Positions 18,301 through 25,445 of a stretch of 64,000 nucleotides of DNA are shown one piece after another. Source of the stretch: Lentilactobacillus raoultii. Its GTDB lineage: Bacteria; Bacillota; Bacilli; Lactobacillales; Lactobacillaceae. A program made the translations under genes and the position numbers. How positions within the stretch are numbered: position 1 is the stretch's first letter; every line of letters starts with the position of its first letter. A model generated the notes under the pieces. That model did no database searches and was not told where the DNA came from. It saw only the letters and a list, made by a program, of their open reading frames with translations. The stretch covers positions 1-64,000 of the forward strand of contig NZ_LS422982.1 in NCBI RefSeq assembly GCF_900411375.1. Reading direction: 5' to 3'.

Positions 18301-20208
18301 GATCAGCAGGTAACTAAGGTGAAGTTAATCTTCAATCGTCAAAAGGATGGGTCATATCGATTAGACGATCAAAAAATTCGATTATCGGCTGATGAATGGT
18401 TAATGGTCTATGTTCCAACAGGCACCAAGGTGACAATTAGTGAACGGGTCCCAGATGATTATCGGGTTTCTCACCGTTATGATGGCCAAACTAAAGACGG
18501 ATCGACGGCCGTTTTGACAATTCGCAAACAAGCGTGTTATCACGAACTGATTTTCAATAATCATTTACCGACCACTTCGTTGAAATTAACGAAGCAGTTA
18601 AGGGATGTAACACCGTCAGGCAAACTTTTAACGGCCGCAGACTTTGACCTCGAGTTTGAATTTGATTTGGAAGTGACCGATAACCGTGACAATCACTTGA
18701 CTGGTCAGTTTGAAATCCGACACTATGATGCCAATAACCAGTTGAAAACCGGGGAAATCTCTTTCAAAGATGGCCAATTAGTTAATGTTAAACTAGGCGA
18801 ATTGACAACTAACAAATTGATCTTGAAGGGGGCTGAACACGTCGTTATCCTTGGGTTGCCAGACAAAGCAACCGTTACGGCAACTGAAAAAGCTCGGCAG
18901 GATTTCAGTGCCAGTTACCAAGTTAGTGGCAAGGAGGAACGACCGGGTAACGTCGCAACTAGTCAACTTCATGAAACCAACTCGGTGACTAACGAGTTGC
19001 GGTTTATCAACACTAAATTGGCAACCAATTTAAAACTTAGCAAGCAGGTTGTCGATAAGGCGGGTAAACCGGTAACTCATCAGCAAACCTTTGCCTTTCA
19101 GATTTCGGCGGATCCTGCGCTGAACCAATCATATCGGGCAATTAAACAAACCGCTGATGGCCAACAGCACCTGGTAACGGTCGACTTTGAAAATGGCCAG
19201 TCAATCGTTCATTTGAAGAGTCAAGAGTCGCTAACAATGATTGGCCTGTCGAGTCAATCTCGTTATCAAATCAGTGAAGAACTGGTGACTGGTTTTAGAC
19301 CGTCTTATCGATTGGATGAAACAGCCGATGAGATAGCAGGCCTGGCAACACCGAAATTCCAGTTAACAACCAATCAACAGCGCGTTGTTCGGTTCACAAA
19401 CCAACTGGATGAAGTACCGGCAACTGGTTCGCTAGTAGTGCACAAGTTCGTTAACCAATTAGGCGATCGAAGTCGTTCGTTTAACTTTGAACTGCAACTC
19501 ACGGATGGCTTGGGACAGCCAATTAATCAGAACTTGTCTGCAGTCAAATGGCAGGCAGGTAAACGCCAACCGATTAATTTACAGTTTGCGAACGGGAGCA
19601 CGAACTTTGAACTGGCACACGGTGACTCAATCAGATTAAATCTGCCACTGGGAAGCATTTACCGGATCAAGGAACAGTTAGCCGGTCTTGAAGATTATAC
19701 TGTTACTGCAACGCGTAATGGGAAGCAAGCCGATACCGAAATTGTCACAGGTCAGATTGATTCGGATGGTGAACAGGTAGCCTACCACAACGATCGTCAA
19801 ATTGCATTGGCAGATCAAGCAATCTCCCCTGAAGAAGGTGTTGAAAGTACCTTGAAGCCTGATACAGGAAGCTTGGTGACCCCTGATAAATCAGTCGGTG
19901 GCACCGCTGCAACCGGAACGGACTCACAGTATGCCCCGACAGGCCAGACACATTTCCAACGTTATCCAATCGTTGATTATCCACTCACTTCAACACCAGT
20001 TTCAGCTGGCGGGGCATCGGGATTACCAGCATCGATGCCTGGAAGCTTGCCATCTAATGGCTATACACCTAAAGGCATGCTGCCACAAACCGATGAGAAA
20101 ACTGATTGGTGGTTGACGATGATTGGCCTTGGCTTATTACTGATCCTAATGGGTGGTGGCTACTATTGTTATCGTCAGCGAAAATCTAAAAGAACCGACA
20201 GATCATGA
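12373..20208 (+). CDS. Giant LPxTG-type surface protein with seven FctA-like isopeptide domains
   Basis: 2611 residues from the ATG after GGGGAGGA. A Sec signal peptide ends near AGQALA (about 31). A Q/K/A-rich and S-rich stretch spans about 185-320, probably a coiled linker. It is followed by about 1000 residues of adhesin-like beta domains and a Cna-B/SpaA-like domain around 1360-1466. Seven tandem domains of about 130-150 residues then run from 1467 to 2472. Each begins with a Lys-bearing strand (EIHKQVN, KFTKRLK, AFSKSVM, IVKKTVS, KLTKQLR, KLSKQVV, VVHKFVN), has a mid-domain Glu (VEE, FEK, TEK, SER, TEK, SEE, KEQ) and ends in a strand with Asn (FTNR, INEQ, FTNT, FNNH, FINT, FTNQ, YHND). 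These fit the Lys/Glu/Asn triads that form intramolecular isopeptide bonds in pilin (FctA-type) domains. The sorting signal is LPQTD at about 2570, a membrane helix and a basic tail. Probably a wall-anchored adhesin; the ligand is unknown and no sortase is nearby. Confidence 0.9.
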   Translation: MKFLSKKLIIQIVGVLTLLFGNFLTAGQALAEAAKPGDVSVSQAALVNEREQLINQTKVGEKAKLSFNLTVGSRSKNGKVRFNYDDQLLKIKPRRYRYANGATRVVITIGADESEIRWRGADGRVTVPVSLPTTFRRPADQLALKLTIAGQKIQLPAISVLKKSADLKQEKAATAGDLKSANQFETMQQQEQAEAAQKASQQQQQQAYLEKKQAADQKKAAEKQQQAIAESKKQQRSADNQQSVKTPKATADSVKSQSSSSESTLKESVTDSRKAIEKTAEADDEGEPPAGPTAGVQESSKSQSAVKRVFTRSDESEGTRSINELVKNYFFDKISYTIHQDGNSSTHDLPTGENSGNVQIPETIRGSDSVDLHWEWSTGNIEDKNAFPADQRIQDGDYYEFDLKGFKYDYGQNERIKQPIVASQNNRRVGYFIMTPTDDPGVQKIRIVFTPGELANTDVRYSTNLSTTFDESKEEIHFGQVAEDGGGVQVAKASIDIRKDGNWNTQIVDGKEYNDYSKVKWTSVFNVKRSEGQDQRGASKVVLLDQFEQRGGYDNSGKFEYEIEGIKDGKKVSSQAKPVVERDGTSKTARFTFNAADIFEDPEVVITKITLTHTASIWNLNNDLYENQIRVESCQIGNDKVQTDWAEASVKNTKDHLQKTMDILPGGIVQAKVRFAVDADDDIAKLTLTDKVLSQKFKYDEASFKLFALNASGRYEQVNLDELSNWRIADDGHSFEIKFKEEVKPKTGRQVYRLEYQLKPDGATNEDYNPLTNQVRWKDKEYAEKKTYKTANEKTATGKWVSGTFDDDTDWDKMTTSWRIGVNLLDRDINFPVEIVDFDAANANTANYLKYQQFFDNFKQADADRLKDYLDFQYLPTGSGTHRSIAYYYDAESGKYYWGNQDDQSKREAFEISYNEGKMTIQVKSNPNTAGEGERASRKFYVKLSQVPIDTEKLHQALESDKAPERLSNSASVKFDGEKKQYYSASVPIPELIAENISKRGQLDENFQDPDHRYINWEVAINYQNYLIPEVLKGGIHIHDIFGPDKMINKSGTSSTSANLQDLSGFKESLKVSVANLSGDGSELVGDRQQLSPADYKIEDLKIDTKPGDSLTDLTCRFILTESGKKIVEDTGKHVFVFEYQTKANLNKQSDELSHLGKWVFHNQVKMTKGEGAEAKSLETKAEVGYADNGYLLHKYGKLEKITPNNQELSGIKWTNLINGEGKTISGDHIKIVDQLKSVNHAHLNTDDPAYQPKLYYAKRTLDKESQTVYYEPDMDREFPADKYNISYSDDLLTMTIDFKDDDGKFKIDAPLMLVYHTVINDGSAGSEYGNTITLHVGEKKFTDGSVIGSNIESGASFKQFGVNIKKTNRNGVPLPGVIFNLETTTKQDPNDWQTVKGTDGQAITATTNEDGVASFAGLGTKDVYRVVEAKGNDDHYFTNFISETITFEKAEDYLYHVQAKNPYKGDLEIHKQVNSTDPSHANDPFEFHLRARDNDGNYPKPNPLGPSGTDGQLPDFGYEIYEGDQQVTSGTVTFGDESNTLAKLPAIKDNQHIVIKGLPQNLLYQVEEINSTTFKTSHETNNLTAKINQENQTGKRTDLLQLQQGKGTNPGIITFTNRFDTEEKPAEFKFTKRLKDPSTESDRQKPFEFKLALYSSTNELMDYDGRIKGVKVTADGTTRTDVWFDFKDGQATHWATSSDGAADQKITLADGESYEKIMLPNESRLKLFEKTDDQYSLVSYQLDDGNQVKPADQEGDFHAVGPIEATHQSVTVINEQRENQLAFSKSVMGQLGDLKAFNFEIEAANEKTLAAIKEKTFAVSIVNATTGRPINTGKVTFDKNGQASRIKLGELNEEPLTLQDGQKLILSGLPTDATHFKVTEKINASDPQLNFETTYSVAGGEVQSGRVAGIELNTGKVPNLIAFTNTIEDYVPLIVKKTVSGGAPKDQKFEFDMTIAPSERLKASKVEFNGQLMTADQQVTKVKLIFNRQKDGSYRLDDQKIRLSADEWLMVYVPTGTKVTISERVPDDYRVSHRYDGQTKDGSTAVLTIRKQACYHELIFNNHLPTTSLKLTKQLRDVTPSGKLLTAADFDLEFEFDLEVTDNRDNHLTGQFEIRHYDANNQLKTGEISFKDGQLVNVKLGELTTNKLILKGAEHVVILGLPDKATVTATEKARQDFSASYQVSGKEERPGNVATSQLHETNSVTNELRFINTKLATNLKLSKQVVDKAGKPVTHQQTFAFQISADPALNQSYRAIKQTADGQQHLVTVDFENGQSIVHLKSQESLTMIGLSSQSRYQISEELVTGFRPSYRLDETADEIAGLATPKFQLTTNQQRVVRFTNQLDEVPATGSLVVHKFVNQLGDRSRSFNFELQLTDGLGQPINQNLSAVKWQAGKRQPINLQFANGSTNFELAHGDSIRLNLPLGSIYRIKEQLAGLEDYTVTATRNGKQADTEIVTGQIDSDGEQVAYHNDRQIALADQAISPEEGVESTLKPDTGSLVTPDKSVGGTAATGTDSQYAPTGQTHFQRYPIVDYPLTSTPVSAGGASGLPASMPGSLPSNGYTPKGMLPQTDEKTDWWLTMIGLGLLLILMGGGYYCYRQRKSKRTDRS

Positions 20209-20311
20209 GAATGACTGTTAAAAAATAAGTTTATGGTGGGCCAAAATCAGTTAAAAATTAGAAATTGTCTGAAGCAAATGGCCAAGATGGACTATTTAAG
20301 CAAAAAATGTC

Positions 20312-20340
20312 TTGACAATTTCTAAGTTATTCCTCATAAT
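20312..20340 (+). promoter_or_regulatory. Promoter of the panE-like gene
   Basis: TTGACA at 20312-20317 and CATAAT at 20335-20340 are 17 bases apart, immediately before the T-box leader. The 100 bases between the surface protein stop and this promoter contain nothing else recognised. Confidence 0.8.
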
Positions 20341-20344
20341 CGAC

Positions 20345-20597
20345 TTATCAATTTGAAAGAAGCCATTCATTTAACCAATTACCAGAAAAGTCATTCGGCG
20401 GCTGAAAGATGACATTGGTGAGATAAGTGGTGACTTTCATGCTTAATGAATAAATCGGTGAGCTGAGGAGTTAGCCGGTTTCGGACTTGTCCGTTAACGC
20501 AGGTGAACGAGTGGATGCCAAACAGGGTATCTAAAAAAGGTGGTACCGCGGCGAACGTCGTCCTTTTGTCTAAATGACAGAGGGGCGGCGTTTTTGG
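20345..20597 (+). promoter_or_regulatory. T-box riboswitch upstream of the panE-like gene
   Basis: The core AAGGTGGTACCGCGG lies at 20538-20552. It is followed by a G-U-rich terminator stem (CGTCGTCCTTTTGTC with GACAGAGGGGCGGCG) and TTTTT. Stem I lies at about 20378-20470. Its specifier loop reads GAAUAAAUCGGU, closed by ATTCGGC/GCTTAAT above and ACC/GGT below. AUC (Ile) is readable there next to a purine, but AAU and AAA cannot be excluded by eye. Ile would fit control by branched-chain supply. Confidence 0.93.
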
Positions 20598-20647
20598 TAG
20601 TTTGCTTGTTTAGGGATGATAAATGACTGGAAAGGAAGTTTGTGATA

Positions 20648-21661
20648 ATGAAATATACAGTAGTTGGTGCAGGCGCAATGGGATTACGGTATGGGGTCCT
20701 ACTTCAGGATGCCGGCTTTGACGTTGACTTTGTGGACACTTGGGAGGATCAGGTTGAAACCATTCGCAACCAAAAAGGGGTTTATGTTTCAAGAGATGGT
20801 CAGAATAAGCACCTGGTTCCGGTCAACATTTATTATCCGGAAGATTATCACGGCAATCCGGATGTCTTAATTTTCTTTACCAAGCAATATCAGCTGGCCG
20901 ATTTTCTGAAACGTAGCGCCCATTTCTTTAATGAAAAACAGTATGCAGTGACATGTATGAATGGAATGGGGCATATTGAAAAGTTAAATCAATACTTCCC
21001 TAAGGAACGGGTATTGGGCGGTACAGCCTTAATTGGGACCGTTTTGAATCAGGCCGGTGACGTTGATTTCATCGGAGCCAAAGGTGCCGGGTCAATGAAC
21101 ATTGCCAACGAAACCGAAGCACCTGATCAAATGACCCACCAGATTGTCGATGAATTTACTCAAGCCGGTTTAAATCCTAATTTGACCACCAACTTTTTGG
21201 GAACTTTAATGGCTAAAGTAATCTTTAATTCCGTCGTAAATACGCTTTGCACGATGTTTAAAATTCGGATGGGCGAATATATCCAATCTCCAGTTGCTAA
21301 AAAGCTTGGTGTTCAGTTAATTAACGAAGCCTTTGACGTTTGTGAACGGGCAGGCGTTACGTTACTCAACACTCGTCAGGAAGAATGGGAAACCGTTTCA
21401 TACGTTAGTCGAATTTCTAATCCGTTGCATTTTCCCTCTATGTACCAGGATATTTCCAAAAATCGTCAGACAGAGGTCGACTATATCAACGGCTATATCT
21501 ATGAATTGGGCTTGAAATATCATTACGAGGCTAAGACCCACGACTTTTTAAGAAATTTGGTTCATTTAGCTGAATTTTCGGGGACGTTTGATGTGGATGG
21601 CTATATCCAATCCGTATTGGAAAAGGACAAGAAACAGGCAGAAGTGTCAAAGGAAGATTAA
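20648..21661 (+). CDS. panE: PanE/ApbA-family 2-ketoacid reductase
   Basis: 337 residues from ATG 20648 (GGAAAGGAAG nine bases upstream). An N-terminal NADPH-binding Rossmann motif VGAGAMGLRYG is at residues 5-15. The family segment CMNGMGHIEKL and the C-terminal SNPLHFPSMYQDISKNRQTEVDYINGYI, typical of ketopantoate reductase, are present. In lactic acid bacteria some PanE relatives act as D-2-hydroxyacid dehydrogenases on branched-chain 2-keto acids (the lactococcal PanE/HicDH precedent). T-box control and the ilv genes nearby favour that role here over pantothenate synthesis, but both remain possible. Confidence 0.85.
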   Translation: MKYTVVGAGAMGLRYGVLLQDAGFDVDFVDTWEDQVETIRNQKGVYVSRDGQNKHLVPVNIYYPEDYHGNPDVLIFFTKQYQLADFLKRSAHFFNEKQYAVTCMNGMGHIEKLNQYFPKERVLGGTALIGTVLNQAGDVDFIGAKGAGSMNIANETEAPDQMTHQIVDEFTQAGLNPNLTTNFLGTLMAKVIFNSVVNTLCTMFKIRMGEYIQSPVAKKLGVQLINEAFDVCERAGVTLLNTRQEEWETVSYVSRISNPLHFPSMYQDISKNRQTEVDYINGYIYELGLKYHYEAKTHDFLRNLVHLAEFSGTFDVDGYIQSVLEKDKKQAEVSKED

Positions 21662-21677
21662 TTTTTTGAAATTGGAT

Positions 21678-21945
21678 TACCGCTGGGCGACGCTCGCTAG
21701 GACAGTTTCACCCAGCAGATTTCTACATGTAAGGGATCAGGTGAGTAAATCCAAAAGCGGGATTTTCCCACCTGCCGCCTTACACTCGAAATCTACCCGC
21801 TGGGTTACACTCACTTGTTTTAGGACAGTTTCACCCAGCAGTACCATTCCATATAAGGGATAGATTGAAAAAATCCAGGTTCAGGATTTTCCCAATCGAC
21901 GCCTTATATTCCAGGTACTAATCGCTGAGCGACACTCACTTTGAC
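21678..21945 (-). repeat. Covariant hairpin repeat, two units (reverse)
   Basis: Two adjacent units (about 21681-21814 and 21815-21945). Read on the plus strand the first pairs TAAGG/CCTTA and CAGGTG/CACCTG around a core AAATCC/GGATTT-like loop. The second pairs TATAAGG/CCTTATA and GATTG/CAATC. They share the ends CGCTGGG...ACACTCACT. These units and their spacers fill most of the gap between panE and the fructosamine kinase gene. Confidence 0.75.
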
Positions 21946-22005
21946 AAGGTCCAACCGCTCGTTTTAGGATGAATGTATAGTGATCTTGTCAAAGGGGGCT
22001 GTTCT

Positions 22006-22860
22006 TTGTTAGATAAAGCACTTTTAACTACTTTACCGATTGAGTCGGTTGAAACGGCTCAACCGGTTGGTGGTGGGGATGTCAATCAGGCATACAAACT
22101 CACCACTCAAGATAAAAATGATTATTTCTTATTAATGCATCCCAGCGAGACAGCCGATTTCTACAAGCAGGAAATCGTCGGTTTAAATTTGTTGGGGCAA
22201 ACGGCTGAGGTTCCCAAGGTGTTAGCTAATGGGACTTGGGGACCGGATGCTTATTTATTGTTGAGCTACATTGAGTCACAGCCGTTTGGTGATCAATATG
22301 CACTCGGTCGGGTTGTTGCCAAGATTCACCGGCGAACCAGCCTTAACGGCAAGTTTGGTTTCAATGTGAATGATCCGGAAGGTAAGTCCGACCAGGGTGG
22401 TACTTGGTATCCGGATTGGGCATCTTTCTTTATTAATGAACGACTGGAATATCGAAAAAAGATCATTCTGAAGCGTCATTTATGGACTGGCTCAATGGAC
22501 GCCATGTATCAGAAGGCAGTTAACCGATTCAAAAAGCTGATGCAGACTCATCACAGCGATCCCTCACTGCTTCACGGTGATTTCTGGTCCGGAAACTTCA
22601 TGTTTGATACTTCCGGCAATCCGGTGATTATTGATCCGGCTGTTTTTTATGGTGATCGCGAATTTGACCTTGGCGTCAGTCAGGTATTTGCCGGTTTTGA
22701 TCCCGAATTCTATCAGGGTTACCAAGATGAATATCCACTGGCAGCAGGATATGAAAAACGCTTACCATTCTATCAACTCTATTACCTGATGCTTCATCTC
22801 GGCAAGTTCGGGATTGGTTACCAGGGGAGTGTGGTTCGCCTGCTGAGAGAATTACAATAG
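22006..22860 (+). CDS. Fructosamine kinase family protein
   Basis: 284 residues from TTG 22006, eight bases after AAAGGGGG; an in-frame ATG at 21973 would add 11 residues. The kinase fold carries VGGGDVNQAYKL (glycine loop), the catalytic LLHGDFWSGNFMFD near residue 190 and the metal motif IDPAVFYGDREFDL near 215. These match fructosamine-3-kinase/ketosamine-3-kinase proteins, which phosphorylate glycated amines so that they decompose. It follows two hairpin repeats and is closed by a terminator. Confidence 0.9.
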   Translation: MLDKALLTTLPIESVETAQPVGGGDVNQAYKLTTQDKNDYFLLMHPSETADFYKQEIVGLNLLGQTAEVPKVLANGTWGPDAYLLLSYIESQPFGDQYALGRVVAKIHRRTSLNGKFGFNVNDPEGKSDQGGTWYPDWASFFINERLEYRKKIILKRHLWTGSMDAMYQKAVNRFKKLMQTHHSDPSLLHGDFWSGNFMFDTSGNPVIIDPAVFYGDREFDLGVSQVFAGFDPEFYQGYQDEYPLAAGYEKRLPFYQLYYLMLHLGKFGIGYQGSVVRLLRELQ

Positions 22861-22868
22861 GCAAAGTG

Positions 22869-22912
22869 ATTAAAAAAAGTCTCCAATTTTTATTTTGGAG
22901 GCTTTTTTTAAT
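22869..22912 (+). terminator. Bidirectional terminator
   Basis: AAAAAAAGTCTCCAA and TTGGAGGCTTTTTTT with A and T runs on either side, between convergent fructosamine kinase and secreted hydrolase genes. Confidence 0.9.
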
Positions 22913-22927
22913 ATTCATTCGATTAAG

Positions 22928-24829
22928 TTAAGCAGCAATGGTTTGCTGATCACTAACCGTTACTTGGTTTGAAGAAGTACCGGATTGATGATTGTCCACA
23001 GCATTCAAGAAGGCTTGAATATGTTGCTTATAAGCTAAAACAGCATTATTGGCAGACGCGTGGCCGCCAACGTGACCATCGAGAATCCATAATTGTTTAT
23101 CTGTAGAAGCACTTGCGGCATAGAGTGCTTTGGTTTCGGAATCCGGGATGAAGGAATCATCTTCGGTAGCGATAAACAACGTGGGTAACGTTGAATTTTT
23201 AACCGCTGTTAAACCTGATGCATCGTCTAAATTAAACCCTTGGAAAAAATGATTGATGTTGTTTAAATTATTCAAAAATTGATCGTAAGGAATTAATGGA
23301 ATTGACCCGTTTAAGTGCCAACCGACTTTTGACGTGACACTGTCCAGCTTGTTAGCCACTCCTGTGTATAGGGAGTAAAGCAATGACGGAATCGTTGAGT
23401 AACCGCAATCGGCAATCACGGCTTTAACGGAAGATGGCAGGTTCTTTTGAGCAGCTGTTTCCAAGGCATCATCCGCCCCGAGTGACTGGCCATAAAGAAT
23501 GACTTCACTATTGGTACCGTTTATTTGGTTAACCTTATTAATCCAGTTAATCCAATCGGCTTTATCTTTGTAACCAAAGGTCATGAGCTCACCGCCACTA
23601 CTATTTTGACCACGAGTATAAGGCATGAGGACGTTATAGCCCAAGTCATAGAAAATCTTTGCAATGTAGCCCATCCACTCCGGCTCAGTGGTCCATCCCT
23701 GGCCGTAAATGATCGTTTTAGTGGATCCGGGATGAGCAATGTAGGTTGCCGAAGCCGTTCCGGTACCGTCCGCAAATGGCACCGTTAACGTTTGTTTGGT
23801 CACTCGATTGTCATACCAGTCTTTGGCGTCAGTATAAAATTGTTTTGTGTAGGTTGGATCGTATTTTTCGTCGATATCTTCCCAAGTATGATCAATATCA
23901 TAGCGGGTTGGCGATAACAATGTTCGGAATTGGGAAACTAAATGCGATCCTTGTCGAGACGTGATAAATGGATAGATTAAAGCAGCTGCTCCAGCACTAG
24001 TTAAATTTGTCAGCCAGTTAAGCAGCGGATTACGACTGGATTGCTTAATTGCCGGATCCGTTGAGCTACTGGTTCCTGAAACGGTGATTTGATCAGGATC
24101 GGTGTGAGTTGTAGTTGCCTGTGTAGTGTCGGTATTGGGACTTACCGCCTGGGTTACCTTAATCTCGGCACTTGAAGGTGTTACAGAATTGGTTGTGTTC
24201 GTAACAGTTACCGATTGAGCGGGTTGCGAGGACGATGAAGCGGTTGGCTGAGAATCAGACGACTCAGTAACTGATGGGGAAGTATTTTCGATAACACTTG
24301 AACTTGAATCCAAACCGGCTTGATCTGAACTTGATTCAGAGTTTGAATTAGCGTCATCTGAATTAGCTGAACTGTTAACTGGTTGGACAGTGTTTTCATC
24401 GTTACTGGAAGTACTGACTGTTTCATTAGTCGAAACGGTTTTTTCAGTTGGCGCAGGTGTTGTGGCACTGGCTGATTCATGCTCTGCCGAAGACGCAGTG
24501 GTAGTTGCTGATTGTTGACTCGAAGTGTTTTCAGTAGTGCTGCTTGGGTCTGTGGACGATGAGCTAGTAGTGACAACTGGTTGATTATTTGCGCCAGTCG
24601 TTACTTGATTGTTGGCAGACTCACTGGTAGAAGCCGAATTACTTGATGTCCCCGTCGTTGCAGCACTTGATGAGGTGGTTGGAGCTTGAGCGGTTGACGC
24701 ACTTTGGGCCGCTGACGGATCAGCGGCATATGTAGGATTGGTTAAAATTAAGATGCCAGTTAGTAGGCCTAATAAGCAGAACATAACCGGCCAAGATGAT
24801 GTTAACCCCCGTGAATAATTTCTTTGCAT
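22928..24829 (-). CDS. Secreted alpha/beta hydrolase with long Ser/Thr-rich stalk
   Basis: 633 residues. A signal peptide (hydrophobic VMFCLLGLLTGILIL, cleavage near YAAD) is followed by about 220 residues rich in Ser, Thr, Asn and Gln. A hydrolase domain occupies about 290-610. The nucleophile elbow is GQSLGAD near residue 448. The acid is probably in IATEDDSFIP near 556, and the His in GHVGGHASANN near 586. No LPxTG or obvious membrane anchor follows, so the protein is probably secreted or held by its stalk. Substrate unknown; the catalytic domain resembles serine aminopeptidase/dienelactone hydrolase-like esterases. Confidence 0.85.
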   Translation of the reverse strand: MQRNYSRGLTSSWPVMFCLLGLLTGILILTNPTYAADPSAAQSASTAQAPTTSSSAATTGTSSNSASTSESANNQVTTGANNQPVVTTSSSSTDPSSTTENTSSQQSATTTASSAEHESASATTPAPTEKTVSTNETVSTSSNDENTVQPVNSSANSDDANSNSESSSDQAGLDSSSSVIENTSPSVTESSDSQPTASSSSQPAQSVTVTNTTNSVTPSSAEIKVTQAVSPNTDTTQATTTHTDPDQITVSGTSSSTDPAIKQSSRNPLLNWLTNLTSAGAAALIYPFITSRQGSHLVSQFRTLLSPTRYDIDHTWEDIDEKYDPTYTKQFYTDAKDWYDNRVTKQTLTVPFADGTGTASATYIAHPGSTKTIIYGQGWTTEPEWMGYIAKIFYDLGYNVLMPYTRGQNSSGGELMTFGYKDKADWINWINKVNQINGTNSEVILYGQSLGADDALETAAQKNLPSSVKAVIADCGYSTIPSLLYSLYTGVANKLDSVTSKVGWHLNGSIPLIPYDQFLNNLNNINHFFQGFNLDDASGLTAVKNSTLPTLFIATEDDSFIPDSETKALYAASASTDKQLWILDGHVGGHASANNAVLAYKQHIQAFLNAVDNHQSGTSSNQVTVSDQQTIAA

Positions 24830-24993
24830 AACTATAAAACCCCTTTATTAATATCAAAAATAGTATACCGCATTTTGAGTTAGCTGAACAAGGTTAATTA
24901 TTTCCGGGGTATATAGTCTACTACTGCGACTATTGGAAAAAAGCTAAAAGCCAATCTATGCTTCTAATTATTCGGATCAAAAGTATTTAAGGC

Positions 24994-25031
24994 ACAAAAA
25001 AAGCTGGCGATCACTCGCCAGCTTTTAAAAA
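24994..25031 (-). terminator. Terminator after the cold-shock gene
   Basis: AAAGCTGGCGA and TCGCCAGCTTT form the stem with A and T runs outside, placed to terminate the cold-shock gene. The rest of 24830-24990 holds only the AT-rich promoter region of the hydrolase. Confidence 0.9.
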
Positions 25032-25047
25032 TGTTAGTTTTTTTAAA

Positions 25048-25251
25048 TTAGTCGTCAACTACAGTTACGTTTGCAGCTTGTGGGCCACGGTCGCTGTCTT
25101 CAACGTCAAGGGTTACATGTTGGCCTTCGTCTAATGACTTGAAGCCGTCTTTGTTGATAGCTGAGAAGTGAACAAATACGTCACCATCGTCAGTAGTAAT
25201 GAAGCCATAACCTTTGTCAGCGTTGAACCATTTAACAGTACCTTGTTTCAT
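25048..25251 (-). CDS. csp: Cold-shock protein (CspA family)
   Basis: 67 residues; an RNA/ssDNA-binding OB fold. RNP1 KGYGFI is at residues 13-18 and RNP2 VFVHF at 25-29, and the start [10 protein letters not shown] is canonical. An AAGGAGG site precedes this ATG; a longer in-frame extension upstream lies in the structured 5' leader and is not coding. The leader carries a GCGC...GCGC palindrome near 25262-25283. Long leaders are usual for cold-shock genes and may fold in a temperature-dependent way. Confidence 0.97.
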   Translation of the reverse strand: MKQGTVKWFNADKGYGFITTDDGDVFVHFSAINKDGFKSLDEGQHVTLDVEDSDRGPQAANVTVVDD

Positions 25252-25445
25252 AATATATGAAACCTCCTTGCGCTTTTGGCGCGATATAAATTTTAATGCA
25301 TCTAGTTGAACTGATTCCAAGGAAGTTATTTCATAAAACTATAAAACAAGTACCTTTGAAAATCGACTCCTGAAACACATTGACTATAATATACCAACAT
25401 CACCGCTTCTTGTCAATGGATTAACTCCGAATTTCATCAGAAACA

